A stretch of 64,000 nt of DNA from Andrena cerasifolii (GCF_050908995.1 NW_027484920.1:62001-126000); one strand, 5' to 3'; shown: positions 40,615-55,097, numbered from the stretch's first letter. The notes: a model not told the origin generated them from the sequence alone. Numbers and translations: made by a program.

Positions 40615-42656
40615 TTCAATATCGGTTTTTCAATATCGGTTTTTCAATATCGGTTCTAATATCGGTTTCAAAATCGGGTTTTCAATATCGGTTTTGCAAT
40701 ATCAGTTTTTCGATATCAGTTTTTCAATATCGGTTTTTCAATATTGGTTTTTCAATATCGGTTTTTCAATATCGGTTTTTCGATATCAGTTTTTCAATAT
40801 CGGTTTTTCAATATCGGTTTTTCAATATCGGTTTTTCAATATCGGTTCTAATATCGGTTTCAATATCAGTTTTTCAAAATCGGTTTTGCAATATCAGTTT
40901 TTCGATATCAGTTTTCAATATCGCTGTTTCAATATCGGTTTTTCAATATCGGTTTTTCAATATCGGTTTTGCAATATCAGTTTTTCAATATCGGTTTTTC
41001 AATATTGGTTTTTCAATATCGGTTTTTCAATATCGGTTTTTCAATATCGGTTTTTCAATATCGGTTTTTCAATATTGGTTTTTCAATATCGGTTTTTCAA
41101 TATCGGTTTTGCAATATCAGTTTTTCGATATCAGTTTTTCAATATCGGTTTTTCAATATCGGTTTTTCAATATCGGTTTTTCAATATCGGTTTTGCAATA
41201 TCAGTTTTTCGATATCGGTTTTTCAATATTGGTTTTGCAATATCAGTTTTTCGATATCAGTTTTTCAATATCGGTTTTTCAATATCGGTTTTTCAATATT
41301 GGTTTTTCAATATCAGTTTTTCAATATCGGTTCTAATATCGGTTTCAAAATCGGGTTTTCAATATCGGTTTTGCAATATCAGTTTTTCGATATCAGTTTT
41401 TCAATATCGGTTTTTCAATATCGGTTTTTCAATATCGGTTTTTCAATATCGGTTCTAATATCGGTTTCAATATCAGTTTTTCAATATCGGTTTTGCAATA
41501 TCAGTTTTTCGATATCAGTTTTCAATATCGCTGTTTCAATATCGGTTTTTCAATATCGGTTTTTCAATATTGGTTTTTCAATATCGGTTTTTCAATATCG
41601 GTTCTAATATCGGTTTCAATATCGGTTTTTCAATATCGCTGTTTCAATATCGGTTTTGGAATATCAGTTTTTCGATATCAGTTTTTCAATATCGGTTTTT
41701 CAATATCGGTTTTTCAATATCGGTTTTTCAATATTGGTTTTTCAATATCGGTTTTTCAATGTTGGTTTTTCAATATCGGTTTTTCAATATCGGTTCTAAT
41801 ATCGGTTTCAAAATCGGGTTTTCAATATCGGTTTTGCAATATCAGTTTTTCGATATCAGTTTTTCAATATCGGTTTTTCAATACCGGTTTCAATATCGGT
41901 TTTTCAATATCGGTTTTTCAATATCGGTTTCAAAATCGGGTTTTCAATATCGGTTTTGCAATATCAGTTTTTCGATATCGGTTTTTCAATATCGCTGTTT
42001 CAATATCGGTTTTTCAATATCGAATTTTCAATATCGGTTCTAATATCGGTTTCAATATCGGTTTTGCAATATCAGTTTTTCGATATCAGTTTTTCAATAT
42101 CGGTTTTTCAATATCGGTTTTGCAATATCAGTTTTTCGATATCAGTTTTTCAATATCGGTTTTTCAATATTGGTTTTTCGATATCGGTTTTTCAATATCG
42201 GTTTTTCAATATTGGTTTTTCAATATCGGTTTTTCAATATCGGTTTTTCATTATCGGTTTTTCAATATCGGTTCTAATATCGGTTTCAATATCGGTTTTT
42301 CAATATCGCTGTTTCAATATTGGTTTTTCAATATCGCTTTTGCAATATCAGTTTTTCAATATCGGTTTTTCAATATTGGTTTTTCAATATCGGTTTTTCA
42401 ATATCGCTGTTTCAATATCGGTTTTTCAATATCGAATTTTCAATAGCGGTTCTAATAGCGGTTTCAATATCGGTTTTTCAGTATCGGTTATCAATTATCA
42501 GTTTTTCAATATCGGTTTTGCAATATCAGTTTTTCGATATCAGTTTTTCAATATCGGTTCTAATATCGGTTTTTCAATATCGGTTTTTCAATATTGGTTT
42601 TTCAATATCGGTTTTTCAATATCGGTTTTTCAATATTGGTTTTTCAATATCGGTTT

Positions 42657-45302
42657 TTCAATATCGGTTTTTCAATATCGGTTTTTCAATATCGGTTTTT
42701 CAATATTGGTTTTTCAATATCGGTTTTTCAATATCGGTTCTAATATCGGTTTCAATATCAGTTTTTCAATATCGGTTTTGCAATATCAGTTTTTCGATAT
42801 CAGTTTTCAATATCGGTTTTTCAATATCGGTTTTTCAATATCGGTTTTGCAATATCAGTTTTTCGATATCAGTTTTTCAATATCGGTTTTTCAATATCGG
42901 TTTTTCAATATCGGTTTTTCAATATCGGTTTTGCAATATCAGTTTTTCGATATCGGTTTTTCAATATTGGTTTTGCAATATCAGTTTTTCGATATCAGTT
43001 TTTCAATATCGGTTTTTCAATATCGGTTTTTCAATATCGGTTTTTCAATATCGGTTTTGCAATATCAGTTTTTCGATATCGGTTTTTCAATATTGGTTTT
43101 GCAATATCAGTTTTTCGATATCAGTTTTTCAATATCGGTTTTTCAATATCGGTTTTTCAATATTGGTTTTTCAATATCAGTTTTTCAATATCGGTTCTAA
43201 TATCGGTTTCAAAATCGGGTTTTCAATATCGGTTTTGCAATATCAGTTTTTCGATATCAGTTTTTCAATATCGGTTTTTCAATATCGGTTTTTCAATATT
43301 GGTTTTTCAATATCAGTTTTTCAATATCGGTTCTAATATCGGTTTCAAAATCGGGTTTTCAATATCGGTTTTGCAATATCAGTTTTTCGATATCAGTTTT
43401 TCAATATCGGTTTTTCAATATCGGTTTTTCAATATCGGTTTTTCAATATCGGTTCTAATATCGGTTTCAATATCAGTTTTTCAATATCGGTTTTGCAATA
43501 TCAGTTTTTCGATATCAGTTTTCAATATCGCTGTTTCAATATCGGTTTTTCAATATCGGTTTTTCAATATCGGTTTTGCAATATCAGTTTTTCGATATCA
43601 GTTTTTCAATATCGGTTTTTCAATATTGGTTTTTCAATATCGGTTTTTCAATATCGGTTTTTCAATATCGGTTTTTCAATATCGGTTTTTCAATATTGGT
43701 TTTTCAATATCGGTTTTTCAATATCGGTTCTAATATCGGTTTCAATATCGGTTTTTCAATATCGCTGTTTCAATATCGGTTTTTCAATATCGGTTTTTCA
43801 ATATCGGTTTTGCAATATCAGTTTTTCGATATCAGTTTTTCAATATCGGTTTTTCAATATTGGTTTTTCAATATCGGTTTTTCAATATCGGTTTTTCAAT
43901 ATCGGTTTTTCAATATCGGTTTTTCAATATTGGTTTTTCAATATCGGTTCTAATATCGGTTTCAATATCGGTTTTTCAATATCGCTGTTTCAATATCGGT
44001 TTTGGAATATCAGTTTTTCGATATCAGTTTTTCAATATCGGTTTTTCAATATTGGTTTTTCAATATCGGTTTTTCAATATCGGTTTTTCAATATTGGTTT
44101 TTCAATATCGGTTTTTCAATGTTGGTTTTTCAATATCGGTTTTTCAATATCGGTTCTAATATCGGTTTCAAAATCGGGTTTTCAATATCGGTTTTGCAAT
44201 ATCAGTTTTTCGATATCAGTTTTTCAATATCGGTTTTTCAATATCGGTTTTTCAATATCGGTTTTTCAATATCGGTTCTAATATCGGTTTCAAAATCGGG
44301 TTTTCAATATCGGGTTTGCAATATCAGTTTTTCGATATCAGTTTTTCAATATCGGTTTTTCAATATCGGTTTTTCAATATCGGTTCTAATATCGGTTTCA
44401 ATATCAGTTTTTCAATATCGGTTTTGCAATATCAGTTTTTCGATATCGGTTTTTCAATATCGGTTTTTCATTATCGGTTTTTCAATATCGGTTCTAATAT
44501 CGGTTTCAATATCGGTTTTTCAATATCGGTTCTAATATCGGTTTCAATATCAGTTTTTCAATATCGGTTTTGCAATATCAGTTTTTCGATATCAGTTTTT
44601 CAATATCGGTTTTTCAATATCGGTTTTTCAATACCGGTTTCAATATCGGTTTTTCAATATCGGTTTTTCAATATCGGTTTCAAAATCGGGTTTTCAATAT
44701 CGGTTTTGCAATATCAGTTTTTCGATATCGGTTTTTCAATATCGCTGTTTCAATATCGGTTTTTCAATATCGAATTTTCAATATCGGTTCTAATATCGGT
44801 TTCAATATCGGTTTTGCAATATCAGTTTTTCGATATCAGTTTTTCAATATCGGTTTTTCAATATCGGTTTTGCAATATCCGTTTTTCGATATCAGTTTTT
44901 CAATATCGGTTTCTCAATATTGGTTTTTCAATATCGGTTTTTCAATATCGGTTTTTCAATATCGGTTTTTCAATATCGGTTCTAATATCGGTTTCAATAT
45001 CGGTTTTTCACTATCGGTTATCAAATATCAGTTTTTCAATATCAGTTTATCAATATCGGTTTTTCAATATTGGTTTTTCAATATCGGTTTTTCAATATCG
45101 GCTTGTCAATATCGGTTCTAATATCGGTTTTTCAATATCGGTTTTTCGATATCGGTTTTGCAATATCAGTTTTTCGATATCAGTTTTTCAATATCAGTTT
45201 TTCAATATCAGTTTTTCGATATCAGTTTTTCAATATCGGTTTTTCAATATTGGTTTTTCGATATCGGTTTTTCAATATCGGTTTTTCAATATCAGTTTTT
45301 CG
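42657..45302 (+). repeat. 2.65-kb block, copy at +25.8 kb
   Basis: Third appearance of the block seen at 16.9 and 30.8 kb. It lacks one 14-base monomer near 44.37 kb relative to 18.57 kb. It leads into the part of the array rich in TATCAAATATCAG modules. Confidence 0.8.
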
Positions 45303-46629
45303 ATATCGGTTTTTCAATATCGCTGTTTCAATATCGGTTTTTCAATATCGAATTTTCAATATCGGTTCTAATATCGGTTTCAATATCGGTTTTGCAATAT
45401 CAGTTTTTCGATATCAGTTTTTCAATATCGGTTTTTCAATATCGGTTTTGCAATATCAGTTTTTCGATATCAGTTTTTCAATATCGGTTTTTCAATATTG
45501 GTTTTTCGATATCGGTTTTTCAATATCGGTTTTTCAATATTGGTTTTTCAATATCGGTTTTTCAATATCGGTTTTTCATTATCGGTTTTTCAATATCGGT
45601 TCTAATATCGGTTTCAATATCGGTTTTTCACTATCGGTTATCAAATATCAGTTTTTCAATATCAGTTTATCAATATCGGTTTTTCAATATTGGTTTTTCA
45701 ATATCGGTTTTTCAATATCGGCTTGTCAATATCGGTTCTAATATCGGTTTTTCAATATCGGTTTTTCGATATCGGTTTTGCAATATCAGTTTTTCGATAT
45801 CAGTTTTTCAATATCAGTTTTTCAATATCAGTTTTTCGATATCAGTTTTTCAATATCGGTTTTTCACAATATTGGTTTTTCGATATCGGTTTTTCAATAT
45901 CGGTTTTGCAATATCCGTTTTTCGATATCAGTTTTTCAATATCGGTTTTTCAATATCGGTTTTTCAATACCGGTTTCAATATCGGTTTTTCAATATCGGT
46001 TTTTCAATATCGGTTTCAAAATCGGGTTTTCAATATCGGTTTTGCAATATCAGTTTTTCGATATCGGTTTTTCAATATCGCTGTTTCAATATCGGTTTTT
46101 CAATATCGAATTTTCAATATCGGTTCTAATATCGGTTTCAATATCGGTTTTGCAATATCAGTTTTTCGATATCAGTTTTTCAATATCGGTTTTTCAATAT
46201 CGGTTTTGCAATATCCGTTTTTCGATATCAGTTTTTCAATATCGGTTTCTCAATATTGGTTTTTCAATATCGGTTTTTCAATATCGGTTTTTCAATATCG
46301 GTTCTAATATCGGTTTCAATATCGGTTTTTCACTATCGGTTATCAAATATCAGTTTTTCAATATCAGTTTATCAATATCGGTTTTTCAATATTGGTTTTT
46401 CAATATCGGTTTTTCAATATCGGCTTGTCAATATCGGTTCTAATATCGGTTTTTCAATATCGGTTTTTCGATATCGGTTTTGCAATATCAGTTTTTCGAT
46501 ATCAGTTTTTCAATATCAGTTTTTCAATATCAGTTTTTCGATATCAGTTTTTCAATATCGGTTTTTCAATATTGGTTTTTCGATATCGGTTTTTCAATAT
46601 CGGTTTTTCAATATCAGTTTTTCGATATC

Positions 46630-49600
46630 GGTTTTTCAATATCGCTGTTTCAATATCGGTTTTTCAATATCGAATTTTCAATATCGGTTCTAATATCGGT
46701 TTCAATATCGGTTTTGCAATATCAGTTTTTCGATATCAGTTTTTCAATATCGGTTTTTCAATATCGGTTTTGCAATATCAGTTTTTCGATATCAGTTTTT
46801 CAATATCGGTTTTTCAATATTGGTTTTTCGATATCGGTTTTTCAATATCGGTTTTTCAATATTGGTTTTTCAATATCGGTTTTTCAATATCGGTTTTTCA
46901 TTATCGGTTTTTCAATATCGGTTCTAATATCGGTTTCAATATCGGTTTTTCAATATCGCTGTTTCAATATTGGTTTTTCAATATCGCTTTTTCAATATCG
47001 GTTTTTCAATATTGGTTTTTCAATATCGGTTTTTCAATGTTGGTTTTTCAATATCGGTTTTTCAATATCGGTTCTAATATCGGTTTCAAAATCGGGTTTT
47101 CAATATCGGTTTTGCAATATCAGTTTTTCGATATCAGTTTTTCAATATCGGTTTTTCAATATCGGTTTTTCAATATCGGTTTTTCAATATCGGTTCTAAT
47201 ATCGGTTTCAAAATCGGGTTTTCAATATCGGTTTTGCAATATCAGTTTTTCGATATCAGTTTTTCAATATCGGTTTTTCAATATCGGTTTTTCAATATCG
47301 GTTTTTCAATATCGGTTCTAATATCGGTTTCAATATCAGTTTTTCAATATCGGTTTTGCAATATCAGTTTTTCGATATCAGTTTTTCGATATCAGTTTTT
47401 CAATATCGGTTTTTCAATATCGGTTTTGCAATATCCGTTTTTCGATATCAGTTTTTCAATATCGGTTTTTCAATATCGGTTCTAATATCGGTTTCAATAT
47501 CAGTTTTTCAATATCGGTTTTTCAATATCGGTTCTAATATCGGTTTCAATATCAGTTTTTCAATATCGGTTTTGCAATATCAGTTTTTCAATATCGGTTT
47601 TTCATTATCGGTTTTTCAATATCGGTTCTAATATCGGTTTCAATATCGGTTTTTCACTATCGGTTATCAAATATCAGTTTTTCAATATCAGTTTATCAAT
47701 ATCGGTTTTTCAATATTGGTTTTTCAATATCGGTTTTTCAATATCGGCTTGTCAATATCGGTTCTAATATCGGTTTTTCAATATCGGTTTTTCGATATCG
47801 GTTTTGCAATATCAGTTTTTCGATATCAGTTTTTCAATATCAGTTTTTCAATATCAGTTTTTCGATATCAGTTTTTCAATATCGGTTTTTCAATATTGGT
47901 TTTTCGATATCGGTTTTTCAATATCGGTTTTGCAATATCCGTTTTTCGATATCAGTTTTTCAATATCGGTTTTTCAATATCGGTTTTTCAATACCGGTTT
48001 CAATATCGGTTTTTCAATATCGGTTTTTCAATATCGGTTTCAAAATCGGGTTTTCAATATCGGTTTTGCAATATCAGTTTTTCGATATCGGTTTTTCAAT
48101 ATCGCTGTTTCAATATCGGTTTTTCAATATCGAATTTTCAATATCGGTTCTAATATCGGTTTCAATATCGGTTTTGCAATATCAGTTTTTCGATATCAGT
48201 TTTTCAATATCGGTTTTTCAATATCGGTTTTGCAATATCCGTTTTTCGATATCAGTTTTTCAATATCGGTTTCTCAATATTGGTTTTTCAATATCGGTTT
48301 TTCAATATCGGTTTTTCAATATCGGTTTTTCAATATCGGTTCTAATATCGGTTTCAATATCGGTTTTTCACTATCGGTTATCAAATATCAGTTTTTCAAT
48401 ATCAGTTTATCAATATCGGTTTTTCAATATCGGTTTTTCAATATCGGTTTTTCAATATCGGCTTGTCAATATCGGTTCTAATATCGGTTTTTCAATATCG
48501 GTTTTTCGATATCGGTTTTGCAATATCAGTTTTTCGATATCAGTTTTTCAATATCAGTTTTTCAATATCAGTTTTTCGATATCAGTTTTTCAATATCGGT
48601 TTTTCAATATTGGTTTTTCGATATCGGTTTTTCAATATCGGTTTTTCAATATCAGTTTTTCGATATCGGTTTTTCAATATCGCTGTTTCAATATCGGTTT
48701 TTCAATATCGAATTTTCAATATCGGTTCTAATATCGGTTTCAATATCGGTTTTGCAATATCAGTTTTTCGATATCAGTTTTTCAATATCGGTTTTTCAAT
48801 ATCGGTTTTGCAATATCAGTTTTTCGATATCAGTTTTTCAATATCAGTTTTTCAATATCGGTTTTTCAATATTGGTTTTTCGATATCGGTTTTTCAATAT
48901 CGGTTTTGCAATATCCGTTTTTCGATATCAGTTTTTCAATATCGGTTTTTCAATATCGGTTTTTCAATACCGGTTTCAATATCGGTTTTTCAATATCGGT
49001 TTTTCAATATCGGTTTCAAAATCGGGTTTTCAATATCGGTTTTGCAATATCAGTTTTTCGATATCGGTTTTTCAATATCGCTGTTTCAATATCGGTTTTT
49101 CAATATCGAATTTTCAATATCGGTTCTAATATCGGTTTCAATATCGGTTTTGCAATATCAGTTTTTCGATATCAGTTTTTCAATATCGGTTTTTCAATAT
49201 CGGTTTTGCAATATCCGTTTTTCGATATCAGTTTTTCAATATCGGTTTCTCAATATTGGTTTTTCAATATCGGTTTTTCAATATCGGTTTTTCAATATCG
49301 GTTTTTCAATATCGGTTCTAATATCGGTTTCAATATCGGTTTTTCACTATCGGTTATCAAATATCAGTTTTTCAATATCAGTTTATCAATATCGGTTTTT
49401 CAATATTGGTTTTTCAATATCGGTTTTTCAATATCGGCTTGTCAATATCGGTTCTAATATCGGTTTTTCAATATCGGTTTTTCGATATCGGTTTTGCAAT
49501 ATCAGTTTTTCGATATCAGTTTTTCAATATCAGTTTTTCAATATCAGTTTTTCGATATCAGTTTTTCAATATCGGTTTTTCAATATTGGTTTTTCGATAT

Positions 49601-50111
49601 CGGTTTTTCAATATCGGTTTTTCAATATCAGTTTTTCGATATCGGTTTTTCAATATCGCTGTTTCAATATCGGTTTTTCAATATCGAATTTTCAATATCG
49701 GTTCTAATATCGGTTTCAATATCGGTTTTGCAATATCAGTTTTTCGATATCAGTTTTTCAATATCGGTTTTTCAATATCGGTTTTGCAATATCAGTTTTT
49801 CGATATCAGTTTTTCAATATCGGTTTTTCAATATTGGTTTTTCGATATCGGTTTTTCAATATCGGTTTTTCAATATTGGTTTTTCAATATCGGTTTTTCA
49901 ATATCGGTTTTTCAATATCGCTGTTTCAATATCGGTTTTTCAATATCGAATTTTCAATATCGGTTCTAATATCGGTTTCAATATCAGTTTTTCAATATCG
50001 GTTTTGCAATATCAGTTTTTCGATATCAGTTTTTCGATATCAGTTTTTCAATATCGGTTTTTCAATATCGGTTTTGCAATATCCGTTTTTCGATATCAGT
50101 TTTTCAATATC
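46630..50111 (+). repeat. 3.48-kb higher-order repeat, copy 1
   Basis: All landmarks recur exactly 3,482 bases downstream, including the TATCAAATATCAG modules (47,655, 48,369 and 49,345 to 51,137, 51,851 and 52,827) and the CAATGTTGG site (47,036 to 50,518). I saw no indel or substitution between the two copies. The left edge is a change from D/d monomers to the CGCTG pair and is set to within about 20 bases. Confidence 0.9.
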
Positions 50112-53100
50112 GGTTTTTCAATATCGCTGTTTCAATATCGGTTTTTCAATATCGAATTTTCAATATCGGTTCTAATATCGGTTTCAATATCGGTTTTGCA
50201 ATATCAGTTTTTCGATATCAGTTTTTCAATATCGGTTTTTCAATATCGGTTTTGCAATATCAGTTTTTCGATATCAGTTTTTCAATATCGGTTTTTCAAT
50301 ATTGGTTTTTCGATATCGGTTTTTCAATATCGGTTTTTCAATATTGGTTTTTCAATATCGGTTTTTCAATATCGGTTTTTCATTATCGGTTTTTCAATAT
50401 CGGTTCTAATATCGGTTTCAATATCGGTTTTTCAATATCGCTGTTTCAATATTGGTTTTTCAATATCGCTTTTTCAATATCGGTTTTTCAATATTGGTTT
50501 TTCAATATCGGTTTTTCAATGTTGGTTTTTCAATATCGGTTTTTCAATATCGGTTCTAATATCGGTTTCAAAATCGGGTTTTCAATATCGGTTTTGCAAT
50601 ATCAGTTTTTCGATATCAGTTTTTCAATATCGGTTTTTCAATATCGGTTTTTCAATATCGGTTTTTCAATATCGGTTCTAATATCGGTTTCAAAATCGGG
50701 TTTTCAATATCGGTTTTGCAATATCAGTTTTTCGATATCAGTTTTTCAATATCGGTTTTTCAATATCGGTTTTTCAATATCGGTTTTTCAATATCGGTTC
50801 TAATATCGGTTTCAATATCAGTTTTTCAATATCGGTTTTGCAATATCAGTTTTTCGATATCAGTTTTTCGATATCAGTTTTTCAATATCGGTTTTTCAAT
50901 ATCGGTTTTGCAATATCCGTTTTTCGATATCAGTTTTTCAATATCGGTTTTTCAATATCGGTTCTAATATCGGTTTCAATATCAGTTTTTCAATATCGGT
51001 TTTTCAATATCGGTTCTAATATCGGTTTCAATATCAGTTTTTCAATATCGGTTTTGCAATATCAGTTTTTCAATATCGGTTTTTCATTATCGGTTTTTCA
51101 ATATCGGTTCTAATATCGGTTTCAATATCGGTTTTTCACTATCGGTTATCAAATATCAGTTTTTCAATATCAGTTTATCAATATCGGTTTTTCAATATTG
51201 GTTTTTCAATATCGGTTTTTCAATATCGGCTTGTCAATATCGGTTCTAATATCGGTTTTTCAATATCGGTTTTTCGATATCGGTTTTGCAATATCAGTTT
51301 TTCGATATCAGTTTTTCAATATCAGTTTTTCAATATCAGTTTTTCGATATCAGTTTTTCAATATCGGTTTTTCAATATTGGTTTTTCGATATCGGTTTTT
51401 CAATATCGGTTTTGCAATATCCGTTTTTCGATATCAGTTTTTCAATATCGGTTTTTCAATATCGGTTTTTCAATACCGGTTTCAATATCGGTTTTTCAAT
51501 ATCGGTTTTTCAATATCGGTTTCAAAATCGGGTTTTCAATATCGGTTTTGCAATATCAGTTTTTCGATATCGGTTTTTCAATATCGCTGTTTCAATATCG
51601 GTTTTTCAATATCGAATTTTCAATATCGGTTCTAATATCGGTTTCAATATCGGTTTTGCAATATCAGTTTTTCGATATCAGTTTTTCAATATCGGTTTTT
51701 CAATATCGGTTTTGCAATATCCGTTTTTCGATATCAGTTTTTCAATATCGGTTTCTCAATATTGGTTTTTCAATATCGGTTTTTCAATATCGGTTTTTCA
51801 ATATCGGTTTTTCAATATCGGTTCTAATATCGGTTTCAATATCGGTTTTTCACTATCGGTTATCAAATATCAGTTTTTCAATATCAGTTTATCAATATCG
51901 GTTTTTCAATATCGGTTTTTCAATATCGGTTTTTCAATATCGGCTTGTCAATATCGGTTCTAATATCGGTTTTTCAATATCGGTTTTTCGATATCGGTTT
52001 TGCAATATCAGTTTTTCGATATCAGTTTTTCAATATCAGTTTTTCAATATCAGTTTTTCGATATCAGTTTTTCAATATCGGTTTTTCAATATTGGTTTTT
52101 CGATATCGGTTTTTCAATATCGGTTTTTCAATATCAGTTTTTCGATATCGGTTTTTCAATATCGCTGTTTCAATATCGGTTTTTCAATATCGAATTTTCA
52201 ATATCGGTTCTAATATCGGTTTCAATATCGGTTTTGCAATATCAGTTTTTCGATATCAGTTTTTCAATATCGGTTTTTCAATATCGGTTTTGCAATATCA
52301 GTTTTTCGATATCAGTTTTTCAATATCAGTTTTTCAATATCGGTTTTTCAATATTGGTTTTTCGATATCGGTTTTTCAATATCGGTTTTGCAATATCCGT
52401 TTTTCGATATCAGTTTTTCAATATCGGTTTTTCAATATCGGTTTTTCAATACCGGTTTCAATATCGGTTTTTCAATATCGGTTTTTCAATATCGGTTTCA
52501 AAATCGGGTTTTCAATATCGGTTTTGCAATATCAGTTTTTCGATATCGGTTTTTCAATATCGCTGTTTCAATATCGGTTTTTCAATATCGAATTTTCAAT
52601 ATCGGTTCTAATATCGGTTTCAATATCGGTTTTGCAATATCAGTTTTTCGATATCAGTTTTTCAATATCGGTTTTTCAATATCGGTTTTGCAATATCCGT
52701 TTTTCGATATCAGTTTTTCAATATCGGTTTCTCAATATTGGTTTTTCAATATCGGTTTTTCAATATCGGTTTTTCAATATCGGTTTTTCAATATCGGTTC
52801 TAATATCGGTTTCAATATCGGTTTTTCACTATCGGTTATCAAATATCAGTTTTTCAATATCAGTTTATCAATATCGGTTTTTCAATATTGGTTTTTCAAT
52901 ATCGGTTTTTCAATATCGGCTTGTCAATATCGGTTCTAATATCGGTTTTTCAATATCGGTTTTTCGATATCGGTTTTGCAATATCAGTTTTTCGATATCA
53001 GTTTTTCAATATCAGTTTTTCAATATCAGTTTTTCGATATCAGTTTTTCAATATCGGTTTTTCAATATTGGTTTTTCGATATCGGTTTTTCAATATCGGT

Positions 53101-53593
53101 TTTTCAATATCAGTTTTTCGATATCGGTTTTTCAATATCGCTGTTTCAATATCGGTTTTTCAATATCGAATTTTCAATATCGGTTCTAATATCGGTTTCA
53201 ATATCGGTTTTGCAATATCAGTTTTTCGATATCAGTTTTTCAATATCGGTTTTTCAATATCGGTTTTGCAATATCAGTTTTTCGATATCAGTTTTTCAAT
53301 ATCGGTTTTTCAATATTGGTTTTTCGATATCGGTTTTTCAATATCGGTTTTTCAATATTGGTTTTTCAATATCGGTTTTTCAATATCGGTTTTTCAATAT
53401 CGCTGTTTCAATATCGGTTTTTCAATATCGAATTTTCAATATCGGTTCTAATATCGGTTTCAATATCAGTTTTTCAATATCGGTTTTGCAATATCAGTTT
53501 TTCGATATCAGTTTTTCGATATCAGTTTTTCAATATCGGTTTTTCAATATCGGTTTTGCAATATCCGTTTTTCGATATCAGTTTTTCAATATC
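50112..53593 (+). repeat. 3.48-kb higher-order repeat, copy 2
   Basis: Direct adjacent copy of the block to its left with constant offset. The copies part at about 50,125 and 53,607: copy 1 continues into the CGCTG and CGAA pairs, whereas after copy 2 the array continues with J-K monomers. That defines the right edge of the duplication. Confidence 0.9.
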
Positions 53594-54880
53594 GGTTTTT
53601 CAATATCGGTTCTAATATCGGTTTCAATATCAGTTTTTCAATATCGGTTTTTCAATATCGGTTCTAATATCGGTTTCAATATCAGTTTTTCAATATCGGT
53701 TTTGCAATATCAGTTTTTCGATATCAGTTTTCAATATCGCTGTTTCAATATCGGTTTTTCAATATCGGTTTTTCAATATCGGTTTTTCAATATCGGTTTT
53801 GCAATATCAGTTTTGCAATATCAGTTTTTCGATATCGGTTTTTCAATATTGGTTTTGCAATATCAGTTTTTCGATATCAGTTTTTCAATATCGGTTTTTC
53901 AATATCGGTTTTTCAATATTGGTTTTTCAATATCAGTTTTTCAATATCGGTTCTAATATCGGTTTCAAAATCGGGTTTTCAATATCGGTTTTGCAATATC
54001 AGTTTTTCGATATCAGTTTTTCAATATCGGTTTTTCAATATCGGTTTTTCAATATCGGTTTTTCAATATCGGTTCTAATATCGGTTTCAATATCAGTTTT
54101 TCAATATCGGTTTTGCAATATCAGTTTTTCGATATCAGTTTTCAATATCGCTGTTTCAATACCGGTTTTTCAATATCGGTTTTTCAATATCGGTTTTGCA
54201 ATATCAGTTTTTCGATATCAGTTTTTCAATATCGGTTTTTCAATATTGGTTTTTCAATATCGGTTTTTCAATATCGGTTTTTCAATATCGGTTTTTCAAT
54301 ATCGGTTTTTCAATATTGGTTTTTCAATATCGGTTTTTCAATATCGGTTCTAATATCGGTTTCAATATCGGTTTTTCAATATCGCTGTTTCAATATCGGT
54401 TTTGGAATATCAGTTTTTCGATATCAGTTTTTCAATATCGGTTTTTCATTATTGGATTTTCAATATCGGTTTTTCAATATCGGTTTTTCAATATTGGTTT
54501 TTCAATATCGGTTTTTCAATGTTGGTTTTTCAATATCGGTTTTTCAATATCGGTTCTAATATCGGTTTCAAAATCGGGTTTTCAATATCGGTTTTGCAAT
54601 ATCAGTTTTTCGATATCAGTTTTTCAATATCGGTTTTTCAATATCGGTTTTTCAATATCGGTTTTTCAATATCGGTTCTAATATCGGTTTCAAAATCGGG
54701 TTTTCAATATCGGTTTTGCAATATCAGTTTTTCGATATCAGTTTTTCAATATCGGTTTTTCAATATCGGTTTTTCAATACCGGTTTTTCAATATCGGTTC
54801 TAATATCGGTTTCAATATCAGTTTTTCAATATCGGTTTTGCAATATCAGTTTTTCGATATCGGTTTTTCAATATCGGTTT
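53445..54880 (+). repeat. 1.44-kb block matched at 60.3-61.8 kb
   Basis: Matches 60,315-61,816 at +6,870, then +6,936 after a 66-base gain in the right copy. A T-to-C change near 54,158 (CAATACCGG) is private to this copy. Confidence 0.8.
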
Positions 54881-55097
54881 TTCATTATTGGATTTTCAAT
54901 ATCGGTTTTTCAATATCGGTTTTTCAATATCGGTTTTTCAATATCGGTTTTTCAATATCGGTTTTTCAATATTGGTTTTTCAATATCGGTTTTTCAATAT
55001 CGGTTCTAATATCGGTTTCAATATCGGTTTTTCAATATCGGTTTTTCAATATCGGTTTTTCAATATCGGTTTTTCAATATCGGTTTTTCAATATCGG

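Larger units (their letters stand above)
7..42461 (+). repeat. AGCGG marker module: ten dispersed copies
   Basis: The motif CAATAGCGG followed by TTCTAATAGCGG starts at 7, 2,860, 4,775, 11,951, 19,762, 23,550, 25,600, 29,360, 37,620 and 42,441. It is followed each time by K, TTTTTCAGTATCGG and then TTATCAATTATCAG, and (except at base 1, where the window begins) preceded by the CGCTG and CGAA pairs. The AGCGG change creates TAG triplets. No copy lies right of 42.5 kb. Coordinates span the first to last copy, not a continuous element. Confidence 0.9.

Noticed and set aside
45860..45880. CACAATATTGG as a foreign insertion
   Set aside because: It is only a two-base insertion in one T monomer; flanking monomers continue normally.
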